Below, one piece after another: positions 31,822 through 44,300 of a stretch of DNA of 64,000 bases. Each line of letters begins with the position of its first letter. Positions within the stretch are counted from its first letter, which is position 1. Location: positions 45,207 through 109,206 of the IMG/VR virus record IMGVR_UViG_3300042558_005120, one strand, 5' to 3'. The position numbers and the translations under genes were made by a program. Below the pieces are notes generated by a model. That model saw only the letters and a list, made by a program, of their open reading frames with translations. It made no database searches and was not told the origin of the DNA. This stretch comes from a virus.

Positions 31822-34800
31822 TTATGGCGTTATATTTCTGGCAATCGGATTCCCGTCAGCTAATGTTTCAGCATATCTAACAATAGATTGGCCGCTTACG
31901 GTTAGGTATTGGTAAAAACGATCCGTAGCAGTCGCGGTGCCAGTTCCAATAAATGCTCTTTCGCCTAAAGGCGTGTCAACGTGCAGCATTGGGTCACTGA
32001 ATTGTACTTCCAAAACAAATGTGTTGTTTTGTGTTAAAGTTGTTGCACTTGCACCTGCCTGGTATTTATAAGATTGTGCTGGCACCATTCTCCATTGGAT
32101 ATTTTTATTCCGCATATATGTATGATTATGCCACAGAGAATACGCGGCGCCCAAAAACTGAACAAACCCAGATTGCTTAGCACCAACTTCTGAACTAACA
32201 TCTACTTGATTAAACATTGCTTTTGCTATTTGAAGAATTCTTCGGTCATTTCCAAAAGCAGAGTAAACGCCCGAGCGACTTTGTCCCCCTGGAACCAATA
32301 TGGAAAAAGTAGGTGAAGAATAAATAGCAGTGATTGGTGTGATATTTCCTTCTGATTTATATATTGAACTTTCTCTAGCTGCTCCACCAAAAACATAATA
32401 TCCTAAGACGTCTAAATAATTACCAGTCCAAGTTCTAAATCCAACAGCGCCGGATTTAGGTGGTATTGTTGCCGGTTCGGTAAAGAAAGGACTGCCGTCT
32501 GATGTTGTTGTTTTAAAACCGGGTCCTAAATCTTCTCCAACATTTACAACATCACTATAATATGATCTTGCAGTAGTTTCATTTCCTACAACCGCGGTGC
32601 CCGCATACCATTGTTTATATGTACTCCAATTGCTAAACCACATTCCATTTCCGTAAATATCTTGTGCGATATCTTGACGGTATGTTGGTTCTGAACTGAA
32701 ATCTTCATCTGGGACATATATAAACCTTAAGTATTGAGTAAATCTTGGACTGCAGAAATCAATGTAATTAAAAGAATTAGTGGCAGTACCGCCAGGTAAA
32801 ACAGGATTGTTGACTTTAACGGTAATATTAAAGTCAACTAATGCAAATTCGCTATTGATTCGTTTGAAGCGAATTGCAGATGCTTGGTTATCGCCAAGAG
32901 TCGGATCAACTGTAAACGATTCAATACTGTAATAGTGGTCAATATTTCTTTGCACTGCTGATAAATTAGCACCACCTACGACTGGTAAAATATCTGTTTC
33001 TTGATTTCGAGTTTGTGTATCTGCTGGATTATAAACCTCTTCAAATTTGATTTTGAAGTTTGTGACTCTTAAAACATCTGTTGTTGTTAAAAAGTCAGCT
33101 GGATCAGATATTTGAAAATCTCCACTTTGTCTAAGCATCATACCAAGTTTCCAAGGAGAATTAGAATTTAGAGACCAATTCGTATTTGAAATATAAAAAC
33201 TAATTTGATTTTCAAACACAACACCCGAACTCGAATCAGGACCGTCGGTTGGCCATATTGTTCCAAAATAACCATTGGTCAGACAGGACGTGACCATATG
33301 ATCCATACTAAAGTTTCCGTCATCAGGTATTAAACCTATGTATAACGGTCCAAGATTTTGCCAATCTGTACCAGTGGCGCCGGCGGCGGCAAGATCAATC
33401 GTTACTTTAATACGGTCAGGAGTTATTAAGTCAGGCGAAGGCGAACTTGTTGGCTGAAACTGTAATTCGGTGGCGCCGACGGAGGATGTAACGGACCCAG
33501 TTCCGGTAGACGGCGTGTACGAATAGTCGCTGTCTTCTATTAAATCAACGTCAAAAGAGTTCAGACCACTGGTATCTGTTTTAATCAAAACAGCATTTGC
33601 TGCGGTTCGATCCGCAATGTTTGAACCGTTTTTGCTTGAATTGTTAATTATTTGATTAGTAGTTGGCTGTCCCGGATTGCTAATGTTAAAAATACTATAT
33701 TGGCCATCTCGAGTTGCACCAAGCTGCAGAATATCAGTTGTTGAATCTGCAACCCCAACAGCTAATTTTCGACCATATTGACTGGATGTAAATGCTGTAT
33801 CTTGTTGGCCGGGCCATGTATAGTCTCGGTTTGAATAGCGAACAAATCCAGGGTACATATTATCAAGAAGAATACTTGCATTTCCGTCAATATTAGTGGT
33901 TAAATCAGTTGTATTTGTAATATCGGCAATTGCACCTGTGTACCCTGCCAAAAATTCCATAGTAACAACTTGATCTAAGTGTAATCCATAATCTCCAGTT
34001 ACACCACCTGTACCGGTTGTTGTAACTTTAATACTTGTAGCATCAAACCCATCTGTTTTTTCTTTCGAGCCGAAATGATCTGTGAAGACCATAAACGTTC
34101 CACCCGTATTATCTGCTTTTGGAATCCAATATTCTCTTAAAGAAACTTCATCTTGTGCGGATTGAATAACTGTACTTACTTTTTTATACGGGTCCTGTCC
34201 TGCTACTACACCACGCAATGCAGCTTTTCCAGAATCAACATCACCTTCCAAGAAAGTAAATATCAATTTAGGCGATTCTTGGCGCTTTTGCTTCACGAGA
34301 TTTTTCGTAAAGTCAGCAACATCTGTGTCATCAGGTACAGCATCAGCAGTTTGACCACCAGGTCCTCCAAATCCGTAGCCTTCACCGTACACAAAATTAT
34401 TTAGTCGGATATTTGCACTTCCTCTGAGATCTGTAGTGGGGATAAATGTAACAATACTATTTCCACCAGACACCACTATTGTATCATTTAAATCTTCTGC
34501 TGGATGGTCAACACTCATTCCCCACCATTCAGCTGCGATTGCGCCAACTGGAGCAGTAAATCCAGGTGCTAATCCCGAGAGAGGCCCGCCTGCATTAAAC
34601 TCGGTTGGATGCGGATAAACAACTGCTGGGAAAAAGGTAGCATCTATTCCAGGATTTGCGACCGCTAAATTTAATACACTATCGATAATCCTTCCTTCAG
34701 AATCGGTTACTAATGACCAATTCGCTCCAAAGCCAGTTGATACTAAAGATAAATTAATATAGTCAGCTACTTCGACACCTACAGTTAATGAGATAGTAGT

Positions 34801-37800
34801 AGACGGCGGATAACCCCAACCTGTCTTCTGTGCCATACGTCCATCACGACTCCAAGCCTTTTCGGCAGCAATTTCCAAACGAATATATTCTGCTTGTGTT
34901 GCCTGACTATTGATGAGTGCAGCAGATGAAGTAGTTGCATTTTCTGCATATCCACTATAAGTCAATAAACCGTATTGGCCATTTGCTGTATTCCATCTTC
35001 CATCCCATGTGTATGTTAAACCACTACCCGCCGTTGCCGGAACAGTTGCGGTTGCTCCAACAGTTGGAACATATTGCAGATATCCATTTGCATCTCTATC
35101 CAAGCTTGGATAAGCATCCATATCCCAACCTGCAGCATTTCCGACTGCAATATTACCATTTTTGTCAAAAACAATTTTCATTTGATTAAGAACATCTCTG
35201 GTTCCTAATCCTCTTTGTTCCCATTGGGTGTAAGGGTGTCCTCCGTCTCTACCTCTCGGGATGTTAATAATTCCAAGTTCACCGTGTGGACTACTAATAA
35301 TCGCAGAACCACCGTTATTTCCGGTTGTGTCATTCGCATTATTATCTCGGCCGAGTAGCCATCGGGTATTATCTCGGTTGTCTCCACCCGTTGAACCAGT
35401 TCCAGCTTCAGATACATCTCGGATTAAATTAAATCCAATGTAACTCGTTGGTTCCCACCACGCATTTGTAGTACCTCCGTGACGGTACGAGTTATTGAAT
35501 GTAACGTTAGTTCCAGTTGCTGGGTATGCAAAATTGACATAATCAGGCTCAAATGGAACAGCATGGCGTGTTGGTGTTAGTTTATCTTTTGACGGATAAA
35601 CTGCTGCATTTGGCGAAAGAGTTCCTGTTGAACCAGGATTTGCTGTTGCACCATAGGCATAATATTGGTATTCATAGATTCCGACTGGATATGTATAAGA
35701 ATCGCCGAGATAGTCAATAGCTATTTGATTTTCTGATGGCGAGTTGATTCTCCCTTTGCCTGGATAATATGGATAACTATTCGTAACCCCACTTGGTGCA
35801 ACTACAACACCAGGTGTCCAATTCTCCTCACCCCAATCCACTTCATTATAGATATTTTTTCCAAAAAGGTGAATTCGAGTTCTTGGATATAAGTTATGGA
35901 GACCCACACCCGAAATAGATTGGTTGCTATCTGATTCATCTAAGGTGGTATCTTTAATCAGAGGATGAATAGATATTTGAAATTGGGTTTTAAAATATTC
36001 GGAATCCTCTTTACCAATGGCATAATTAGAAAGTATTGACTGTGCACCCAAATGCATAGTATTATGTCTTGAATATCTCCAAGACTCAGTACGAATTGCA
36101 TTTCTTAAAACATTTGCACCTGGCACAGTATCATTATCTGACATACGATTGACTACATCGCCAATTGCATTGGTTGGATTAACCCATTCTTCAGTTTGTG
36201 TATATAAGTTTCCTAATAAAATATCAGTTACTGAATTATCTGCAATTTTAAGGTAATCACCAGAGAATGCAGCAACTGTGAATACTTTATCTGGTAATTT
36301 GCTACCACCTGCCAATTCAACGTATGTGTATGTTGGATCGTCTTCTCTTAGTTTTTGTTTAACATGGACGTGTAATTGTCCTGCAGGTTCTAATGGTCCA
36401 GCGTCGGCCGTGTTAGAAGTATCGCCAACAAATGTTCCAATACCGATATTTCGATATGGCGACATATACATAACTGGCAAGCTTTTGTGGGAATTTTGAG
36501 TTGGATCAACTTCATTTTTTGTTAATCCAGTCCCACCCGCTAAATCAAATTTAAAATGTGAAGTATAAAAAACAAGTTCACTTAAAAAGTTAGTTCCAGT
36601 ACCAACACCTGCTACGTCTGTCAAGTCGTCAAAGCGTCTTCCTCGATCCATCATCCCTGCAACTCTAATATAGTTCCCTTCGCCCGGATTTAAACCGTCC
36701 CAGTTAGAAGGTAAATCATCAAAAACTGAGCTACCATACCATGTGTTTCTTGTCTGCATACCAGTTAATCCACTTGCTGTATCGTGTGTTCCACCAGTTA
36801 ATCCGTAAGTTGTTCCGTCACCTAATCCGTATTCCCAATAGTCAACAGCATTTGGATTTCCAGTTATTGATTTTCCATTAATTGAGCTAATGTACCCCTG
36901 GAATGTTCGATATCTGTAGCTATTATTAACATTTGATTCTTCATAATAAGCCTCGGGGCCAGTTATGTAATCAATCCAATCTCCGGATAATTTCATATCT
37001 GTTGGACTTGAACAAACATATTGATTAGATGCAATCAAACGTCTTGTGTCCATGATGAATTCACCATAGTTTTTAGTTGAAGCACTGTCAATTCCTGTAA
37101 ATCCTGCCGGGTACATTTCCACAGGGTCCGGTGAATATCTACTGCTCCATAAAAATAAACTTTTATTTAGATTGCTTTTTCCACCAGCATCCTGGGACGT
37201 GTGCATATACAAACCTAACGAAGAACTATTGTCAATAACTGCATCTATATTTCTTTCGCTTAAAAATATAAGTGGTGAAAATTTTTCAATTGTTGTTTCA
37301 TATTGTGGTTTGACCCAGTATGTATTTTCTAATGGGAACTGCATCGCAGTTCCATTAGCTGATTCTGGATAAGTAGAAGACTGTGAATATGCTGGGCCGG
37401 AAAGTCCAGTAAACCCACGAGCTGTGATGTTTCCTAAATAAGGAATCGTATCAATTGACATTTTAAATAGTAGTCTGTCAATACCAGAGTTTACTCTTGA
37501 CGGATTAAACCCAGCAGTGTTTCCTCCCCACGCTTCGATTGTAGTTGTTGGTAAATTATCATCGCCTCCGAGATCATTACCGCTTGTTATCCACACAGAA
37601 CCATATTTTGATTCCAAACGAGCATTTGGAATACTCAAAGGTATTGCTGTCGACCCAGGATAAGGGCCCGCAGCAGTAGGACTAAACAAATATGTTGTAA
37701 TATCATTTACCCAAACATTTCCGCCAAGTACGTTTGATATATCTTCTGTTGAATACCAATACCATCCGTTTCCTAAAAATCCAAATCCTGCAGAAAAATC

Positions 37801-38346
37801 TGGATACGAGCCAGTTCCAGCGACTCCATATATACCGCCGGATAAATATTCCGCTGGGTAAGTTCCAGTTCCAGGGTTATAAGCTCCAGTCGCATCTACT
37901 GCTTCTAAATATTTCCAATATCCTTTGTTTGCGTGGTCAACGTAAATATCACCTGGTTTTGCAGTTGCACCAGTTCCTCCAGAGAAGCCAGGAAAGGAAG
38001 AAGTTATCCCTGCACCGTGATAATTCATCAGCCACGTCCATGATGCTAACGGCCATTCACCTGCCGGTTGGCTGTTTGGCGCTAATTGACCAGATGTAGG
38101 TCCAACACCTGCGGTGCTTGCACTTATTTTTGCAAAGGGAATAATTCCTAAAAGAGTTCCAGTCGGTCCTTGCGCGCCTGTCGGACCGAGAGGACCGACT
38201 CTTCCAGGCAACCCAGGAATTCCTTGTTGACCTCTAATCCCTTGTGGACCACCGTTTGTGGCATTAAGAATTTGAAAATTATTATTTAGTTTTGCTACTA
38301 TGGTTGCAAGACTATCGCTTTCAAGTAATTGTTGTAGTGTTAGCAT
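31822..38346 (-). CDS. Giant tail-fibre/virion protein with N-terminal collagen-like repeat
   Basis: 2174 residues. The first 40 residues form a helical 'LATIVAKLNNNFQILN' head, followed by a collagen-like run of about 14 G-x-y triplets (GPQGIRGQQGIPGLPGRVGP and onward, about residues 33-67), as in trimeric phage fibres. The rest is Gly/Thr/Ser/Asn/Tyr-rich beta structure, with many loops such as YPYYPGKGRINSPSENQ. No enzyme or chaperone motif is obvious. It has the best copy of the late-promoter motif (GATATATACTAAAA) just upstream. Host-receptor binding or long fibre shaft is inferred. Confidence 0.7.
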   Translation of the reverse strand: MLTLQQLLESDSLATIVAKLNNNFQILNATNGGPQGIRGQQGIPGLPGRVGPLGPTGAQGPTGTLLGIIPFAKISASTAGVGPTSGQLAPNSQPAGEWPLASWTWLMNYHGAGITSSFPGFSGGTGATAKPGDIYVDHANKGYWKYLEAVDATGAYNPGTGTYPAEYLSGGIYGVAGTGSYPDFSAGFGFLGNGWYWYSTEDISNVLGGNVWVNDITTYLFSPTAAGPYPGSTAIPLSIPNARLESKYGSVWITSGNDLGGDDNLPTTTIEAWGGNTAGFNPSRVNSGIDRLLFKMSIDTIPYLGNITARGFTGLSGPAYSQSSTYPESANGTAMQFPLENTYWVKPQYETTIEKFSPLIFLSERNIDAVIDNSSSLGLYMHTSQDAGGKSNLNKSLFLWSSRYSPDPVEMYPAGFTGIDSASTKNYGEFIMDTRRLIASNQYVCSSPTDMKLSGDWIDYITGPEAYYEESNVNNSYRYRTFQGYISSINGKSITGNPNAVDYWEYGLGDGTTYGLTGGTHDTASGLTGMQTRNTWYGSSVFDDLPSNWDGLNPGEGNYIRVAGMMDRGRRFDDLTDVAGVGTGTNFLSELVFYTSHFKFDLAGGTGLTKNEVDPTQNSHKSLPVMYMSPYRNIGIGTFVGDTSNTADAGPLEPAGQLHVHVKQKLREDDPTYTYVELAGGSKLPDKVFTVAAFSGDYLKIADNSVTDILLGNLYTQTEEWVNPTNAIGDVVNRMSDNDTVPGANVLRNAIRTESWRYSRHNTMHLGAQSILSNYAIGKEDSEYFKTQFQISIHPLIKDTTLDESDSNQSISGVGLHNLYPRTRIHLFGKNIYNEVDWGEENWTPGVVVAPSGVTNSYPYYPGKGRINSPSENQIAIDYLGDSYTYPVGIYEYQYYAYGATANPGSTGTLSPNAAVYPSKDKLTPTRHAVPFEPDYVNFAYPATGTNVTFNNSYRHGGTTNAWWEPTSYIGFNLIRDVSEAGTGSTGGDNRDNTRWLLGRDNNANDTTGNNGGSAIISSPHGELGIINIPRGRDGGHPYTQWEQRGLGTRDVLNQMKIVFDKNGNIAVGNAAGWDMDAYPSLDRDANGYLQYVPTVGATATVPATAGSGLTYTWDGRWNTANGQYGLLTYSGYAENATTSSAALINSQATQAEYIRLEIAAEKAWSRDGRMAQKTGWGYPPSTTISLTVGVEVADYINLSLVSTGFGANWSLVTDSEGRIIDSVLNLAVANPGIDATFFPAVVYPHPTEFNAGGPLSGLAPGFTAPVGAIAAEWWGMSVDHPAEDLNDTIVVSGGNSIVTFIPTTDLRGSANIRLNNFVYGEGYGFGGPGGQTADAVPDDTDVADFTKNLVKQKRQESPKLIFTFLEGDVDSGKAALRGVVAGQDPYKKVSTVIQSAQDEVSLREYWIPKADNTGGTFMVFTDHFGSKEKTDGFDATSIKVTTTGTGGVTGDYGLHLDQVVTMEFLAGYTGAIADITNTTDLTTNIDGNASILLDNMYPGFVRYSNRDYTWPGQQDTAFTSSQYGRKLAVGVADSTTDILQLGATRDGQYSIFNISNPGQPTTNQIINNSSKNGSNIADRTAANAVLIKTDTSGLNSFDVDLIEDSDYSYTPSTGTGSVTSSVGATELQFQPTSSPSPDLITPDRIKVTIDLAAAGATGTDWQNLGPLYIGLIPDDGNFSMDHMVTSCLTNGYFGTIWPTDGPDSSSGVVFENQISFYISNTNWSLNSNSPWKLGMMLRQSGDFQISDPADFLTTTDVLRVTNFKIKFEEVYNPADTQTRNQETDILPVVGGANLSAVQRNIDHYYSIESFTVDPTLGDNQASAIRFKRINSEFALVDFNITVKVNNPVLPGGTATNSFNYIDFCSPRFTQYLRFIYVPDEDFSSEPTYRQDIAQDIYGNGMWFSNWSTYKQWYAGTAVVGNETTARSYYSDVVNVGEDLGPGFKTTTSDGSPFFTEPATIPPKSGAVGFRTWTGNYLDVLGYYVFGGAARESSIYKSEGNITPITAIYSSPTFSILVPGGQSRSGVYSAFGNDRRILQIAKAMFNQVDVSSEVGAKQSGFVQFLGAAYSLWHNHTYMRNKNIQWRMVPAQSYKYQAGASATTLTQNNTFVLEVQFSDPMLHVDTPLGERAFIGTGTATATDRFYQYLTVSGQSIVRYAETLADGNPIARNITP

Positions 38347-38365
38347 TGTTCGATTATTTTACCTT

Positions 38366-38378
38366 TTAGTATATATCA
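38366..38378 (-). promoter_or_regulatory. Candidate late promoter (GATATATACTAAAA)
   Basis: Minus-strand TGATATATACTAA lies about 25 bases before the ATG at 38346, beside the stop of the 2487-residue gene. The 14-base core GATATATACTAAAA is identical upstream of the genes starting at 8358 and 56964. Confidence 0.62.
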
Positions 38379-41300
38379 CTATATTCTTTTTAAAGTTGCT
38401 GCCAAGCTAAATCCTGCATCAACTTTAGGATCTAAAATTTTAGTTATTTCAAATTCAAAATCTGAAATCGTTGTTAGCTGACAGTTTTTATCAATTTTAT
38501 ATCCTGCTCTCGCTTTTTCCAATTCAGTAAGATTTAGATTTAAAATATCTAATCCTTTTTGATTTTTGAAATATAAAGAAATATTAAAAACTTCATATAA
38601 TTGAAGAATATTTTTTGTAAAATATTCTACTTTAAGTTCATCAATTTCTGTTTGCGTTAATCCTGATAATGTTGTATTACTTGTAATTGTTAAAAGTCTT
38701 TCAAAATCATTATTTGGTATAGAATCTATATCACTCAACAACTGTCGAAGAAGGCGATTTCTTAAGTTTAATCTGATAATTAACTTTGGACGATTCGCAT
38801 TGGGTTTACTTTGCTGCGCGGCATTTCCTGTACTTAATGTATCAATTCCAATTGAAAGACTTGGTTCAATGACTGTGAATGTTACTTCATCTGTATTATT
38901 GAATGTATGAAATTCGAAACTTTTAGGAACATTCATTGCCTTTGACGCTAAAAACGTTTTGTATTCTGTCATTTCATTTATCCCATCCTTTTGTGTAAAA
39001 TTACTCGTTGTTGAGTATTCACGGTAAAATCCACCATCCCATGTAGAACTAAATACAAAATAATCCGAAGCATCAACCGCAATTTCATTTACGAGTGGGT
39101 AAACACTTTTATAAGCAGAAGTTCTAGCAATTTGCATTATATTCCCTGCAGTTGCAACTTTATTGATACCATAATTTTTAACTATCCCAGTCAGCTGAGA
39201 TAAATTGTCAATTCTGGTATTTTTTAATAAAAAGTCAATTTCAAAATGATTACTCATTTCACTATCTTCTCGTAGCCAAAACGAAAGAACGTCTCTTGTC
39301 TTAGGTTCATATACACCTCGGTGTCTGAGTAAAAATTCCCGGCCGCCAGTATTTACAATGTTATACCCAACAGTTTCGATTGTTCTAAATTCATCTGGTT
39401 TATCTTGATCTGGTGAATAGTTTAGTACATTTTCTTTAATAATAGCATCTGGGCTTATAAATTTTAATTGATATGTATTTTCGCCTGGGTTGTACTTAGT
39501 TTCTCCGGCATCCGAAATATCAAAGTATTCAACAATCGGGTCAGAAGTATTAAATAGTTTAAATAAGTTTCCGTATGTTAAATAAAACTTAATTGACTGA
39601 AATCCAAGCGTCCCACCTTCCAAATGATATGTTTCCATTTCAGGTAGTGGAATTTGATTATCAACTTGATTTGTTAAATAGTTTGGACTGTTTGAACCAT
39701 TAAATCCCGGACTCAATAACGGAGTAAATAATGCAGAAAAACCGTTATAATATTCACCAGCACCTATTTTGATACTTGCCGTATTAAATACATTATCTCT
39801 GCTTTGATTATCCACGCTTGTTCTAATAGTGTATCTTAATGGTGAATCATTTTTATAAACAGTTAAGAAATTAAATGTGAAACCTTCTCTGCCATAGTTT
39901 CGTGCAACAACTTTGGAAAAATTTGTATTGATTGTATATATGGTCGGGTCAATTCGATAGTTATTTTGGATTGGATAAATCTCTTCAAGAACATTAAAGT
40001 TATATCTGTTATCAATATTATTAAATCCAAATTCCAACTGAGGACCTGATAAAGAAGGTGTGTATATTGGTGAAACCGAAGGGGTATCAGCTGCAATTCC
40101 ACCAAGTTTTTTATCGCCTAAATGGACATACCCACCGCCTAGCATTCCTTGTCTCGGACGAAGAGCTGCAGCATCTAAATAGTCATTAAATCCTAAACTT
40201 GGTTTTGAATTATAAGGATAAAAATTACGCAATTGTGAACTTGCTGCAAGAGGCGTTGGCGTGGCTAAATCCAATAAGAACTGATTCTGTTTGTGGTTAC
40301 TTAGAATATCGTTCATAAAATATTGGAACATAAACTCTCCACTACCAGATTGTGTTCGATAATCTTGGATTCTAACTGTGATAAGAAGAACAACCCATTT
40401 CCATTTTTTATTTCTAAATACTTGGATGTCTACAGGTTTTTGTTTTGCATACGGCTCGAACGGCTCAAATCTTGTAATTGCCGAGAATTTATAATCATTA
40501 AATTCTGAATTGTCCAGATTTAAAGGTCGGCCCGGTAACGTTTCGTTAAACGAAAGCAGCTGAATTTTTCCACCTCGGAATAGCGTTTGTGACTGTCCAA
40601 TTCCGTCATTATATTTAAAAAATGTAAATCTTTCATCTCTTGGTTTTGGAATAGGTTCACCGTTGTAATTTAAATCAGAAGGATAACCAACTGAGAAATA
40701 TTTTGTAAACCAATCGTTTGTGTTATCAGATGTAAATAACTCATACCAAGATTTACTTTTTGTCACCACATCTGAAAGTTTAGAAAAGAAATACCCTCGA
40801 GTCGATTCCAAGTTGGAAATTGGATAATCCTTGGGAACACTATCTAAATAAGGAAATTCCTGTGTTAGCAATGCTGTCTCTGAAAAGTCAACATTTTCTG
40901 CAGGTGAGATATTTGCAATCCCAAATGCCATTGAATTATTTAATCGGTAATAGTTGTCTCTGGCGTCAGTACCTTCTTGTGCCCATTTATTGATATAAGG
41001 AACTACTTTTGATTTTACTGCCCAATCTTTATTGTAATTTTCTCGAAGTCTATCATATTCAGAAAATAACAATTGATAAGTAAAGGCATTGATAAATTCA
41101 CCATTCTGTTTTAATTGCTCAATAACGTCGGCATCTCCAATACTTGTAATATCTTGAATCCCTGCAAATCCGTTAAACGTTGCAATATCTTGGTCAACTG
41201 TATAATTTGCATTTGTGATTGTAATACTATCAGCACCACTCGATTGATATCTCAATCTAAATAATGTTGGATAAATTATATCGCCATCCGGAGTATACAA

Positions 41301-44300
41301 ATATCTTCTGTCATAGTTTCTTCGTCCTGCTGCCGTGTACTGTTTTCCAGAAACAAACACAGTTTCAGATTTATACGGATATTCGTTAATATCATAATCG
41401 TAAAAAGGATAGAAAGTATTGAGTATAATACTTTTTGAAGTATCTAATCCGTCCATTACAATTGTATCAATATCGAGCCATTCCTTTCGATTTCCGTCAT
41501 AAGCTGAAATCACCATTGTGAATGTTGCAGTTGTAGTTTGAGTAATTTTGTAATTATTAAATGGATATAGTTCAATTGTGTCACCTGACTCGAGAGTTTC
41601 AGATTCAAAATATTTTATGGCTTCCAATGTTGGTGTATAAGCATAATCTGACAGAAAATAATCAAAGTCAAATGCTTTAATTGGATATACGCTAAACACA
41701 CCCATAGTTGGGCGATAGACGCTGTATGCAACTACTCTTTTATCCGGAGAATAAAAAAACTCTTGGGTTGGGTCATCCAACTGTATAATTGCTTTTGTCT
41801 GATAGTTGGCATATCCGTTCAAATACTCTTCAGCATCAAATGTCGGCTCTTCCAAATAAGGTAATGAATAAACAAGTTTTCCTTGAACTTCCCAGCCTTT
41901 CATTCGGCGATACATTTCCTTTAAGCACTGATACCATTGTTGATAGATTACTGTATCATTTAAAATACTGATTGAGCCAATTGTTAATTCACTACTTCCG
42001 GATATGGTTGCTGAATTGCTGATAGAAATTTCAGTTGCTCGAATGTCTGAAACAATTGTCCCAGCTGGGATTCCGTTTCCAGAGACAGTCGCGCCGATAT
42101 ACATCCCAGTTGGTGAAATGGAAATATTATTCGAGCCTGTAGTTAAATTAACAGATCTTTTAATCTGTCGGTTTTGGTAATACTTTTCAGCATCAGTAAT
42201 TTCTATTGCTGCACGATTTCTTATTCTTTTAATTCCACCAACAAATAATTGCTCAACCACCAACTCAGAAGTTATTGTGTAAACTTGTTCGTGAACAGTA
42301 TTAAATGGTATTTGTTTAATATCAATACTAAAAGGTAATCTCGAATCAAAATATCGGTCATCCGTTGTTGGGAATGTAAAATTGTAAACTGGCATTACCC
42401 CAGTTGCTATTGCGGTTGCATAAGTAGTTGGGTCCACATATCTTCTTACAAATACAGTGGTGAGGTTTACACCTCGTGAAATTCTAACAAAATAGCTACC
42501 AGCAATATTATAAGATGCCGGTTGGTCAACCATTTCAGGAAATACATTTGTTAAATAATAGTTAGGTCCACCTGTGCCGTTATAATCAACTAGGCTAAGT
42601 TTCGTTCCTCTATCAACATTTGCGTCTTCATAAAAACCAAGGTTTTCATAAATGCTCGTTTGTTTTAGATTTCGTATAAATGTAATACTATTTCCTTCTT
42701 CAAACTGTAATTTTGATTTCAAATAGACAACTCTTCCGTCAGCCCATGCCGTTACTGGTATGTTCTGAAAGGAATTTATACACATCGCTAATGCACCAGC
42801 AACATCCTCTGGGCTACCTTCATTACTAAATTGTGATATCCATTCAAAACTATTTGGATCATACTGTGGGTAATCCCACGCATCTCCAGCGGGTAATCCA
42901 ATTCCGCTAGCAATCATTTTCCATGTAAACTGCTCGTAACCGGTCTTATATTCCGCATCCAAAGCTGATGTAGTTAAAGTTCCCGGAAGGACGAATTTTT
43001 GAATTACTGGAAAGTCAACCTCAATTCTCCAAGAATCCAAAACAGAATATGGTGTAATTCCAAAGGAAAGTAAATTGATTGTTAGATAATTGTCTATATT
43101 TAACAAAAATCCAAGAGGCGACAGAAAATAAGTAGCCTCCCCGGTTAATGAATTTGCAAGTAAAGCATATTGTCCAATAGCGGTTGTCGGCAATGCGTTT
43201 TGCGGACCACCGATATTAACAACATCCATCTGAGTTGTTGATGTAATTGCAGTTATCTGATAATATCCACCCGTAACAATGTAAATTTTTTCCCCAACTG
43301 AGAACCCACTTGTGTTTCCAATTGTTAGTGTTACAGAACTACCTACTGCTGGTTGTGAAAAACCTGCAGCTAATTGGTCGACTGACTGATTAATAAAATA
43401 TTGAACAGATACAGATGTTGGGGTTACATTTGTTATTTGAACATAATAAGTATTAGCTCCACCAGCGTCATTGTACCTTTTGACTTTAATAAGTAATTCT
43501 TCATCTGTTTCAAAAACGCCTGTTCCGTTATTATCTAATAAATGCAATCTCAATTGAGAATTTCCACTTCCAAGCAAATTTGCAGGGAATTGTGAGACAA
43601 TATCATTAACACCACCGTATTTGCTAATATTCTCTGAATTATCAAAAAGTTTTAATTGTGTTATTCGGCGATAATCAGTAGTCCCCGGATATCCATAATC
43701 AACTTCTTTAATTTCAGTTATTCGTTTAAAAACATCATCCCGGTCTTTGATATAAAATAGACGTAATGGGTCATCTACCATTGTCGGCAATGGAAATTTC
43801 CCAACAACCAATCCTGGGTTCTCGGGAAGATTAGTTCCATTAACTGAATATGTACTGTTATGATAATAATTAACAGGTATCTCGATTCCGTTTGGATTAT
43901 TCTGTACGAATGTTCTAAGTGTGTACGGTTGTCCATCAACACCTGGCTTTGGTGCTGGTGTTTGCTCAAATATTTTTCCTAATACTGTTGGTTCAATTTC
44001 AAATTCTGCTAATTGATTTTCCGAAACATATAAACCAATATATCGGTTAATACTATATAAGTCTGCTTCTTCATCGTCAAACAAAAATTCTAAGTTCATC
44101 AGGTTTGTACTGATAATTCCATTTCGTTGGAATCCATCAGTTATGTACTCTTCGAACTCTTTAACAGGACGGTCTTGTGTATAGAAATCATATAAATACT
44201 CGCCCTTTCCGGTCATTGTTGCTTTTTGGTATGATATACCGTTCCAATAAGTTGCAGTATCTTGGTCCCAGGAAACATCTAATGGGCGTTCTTTATACCT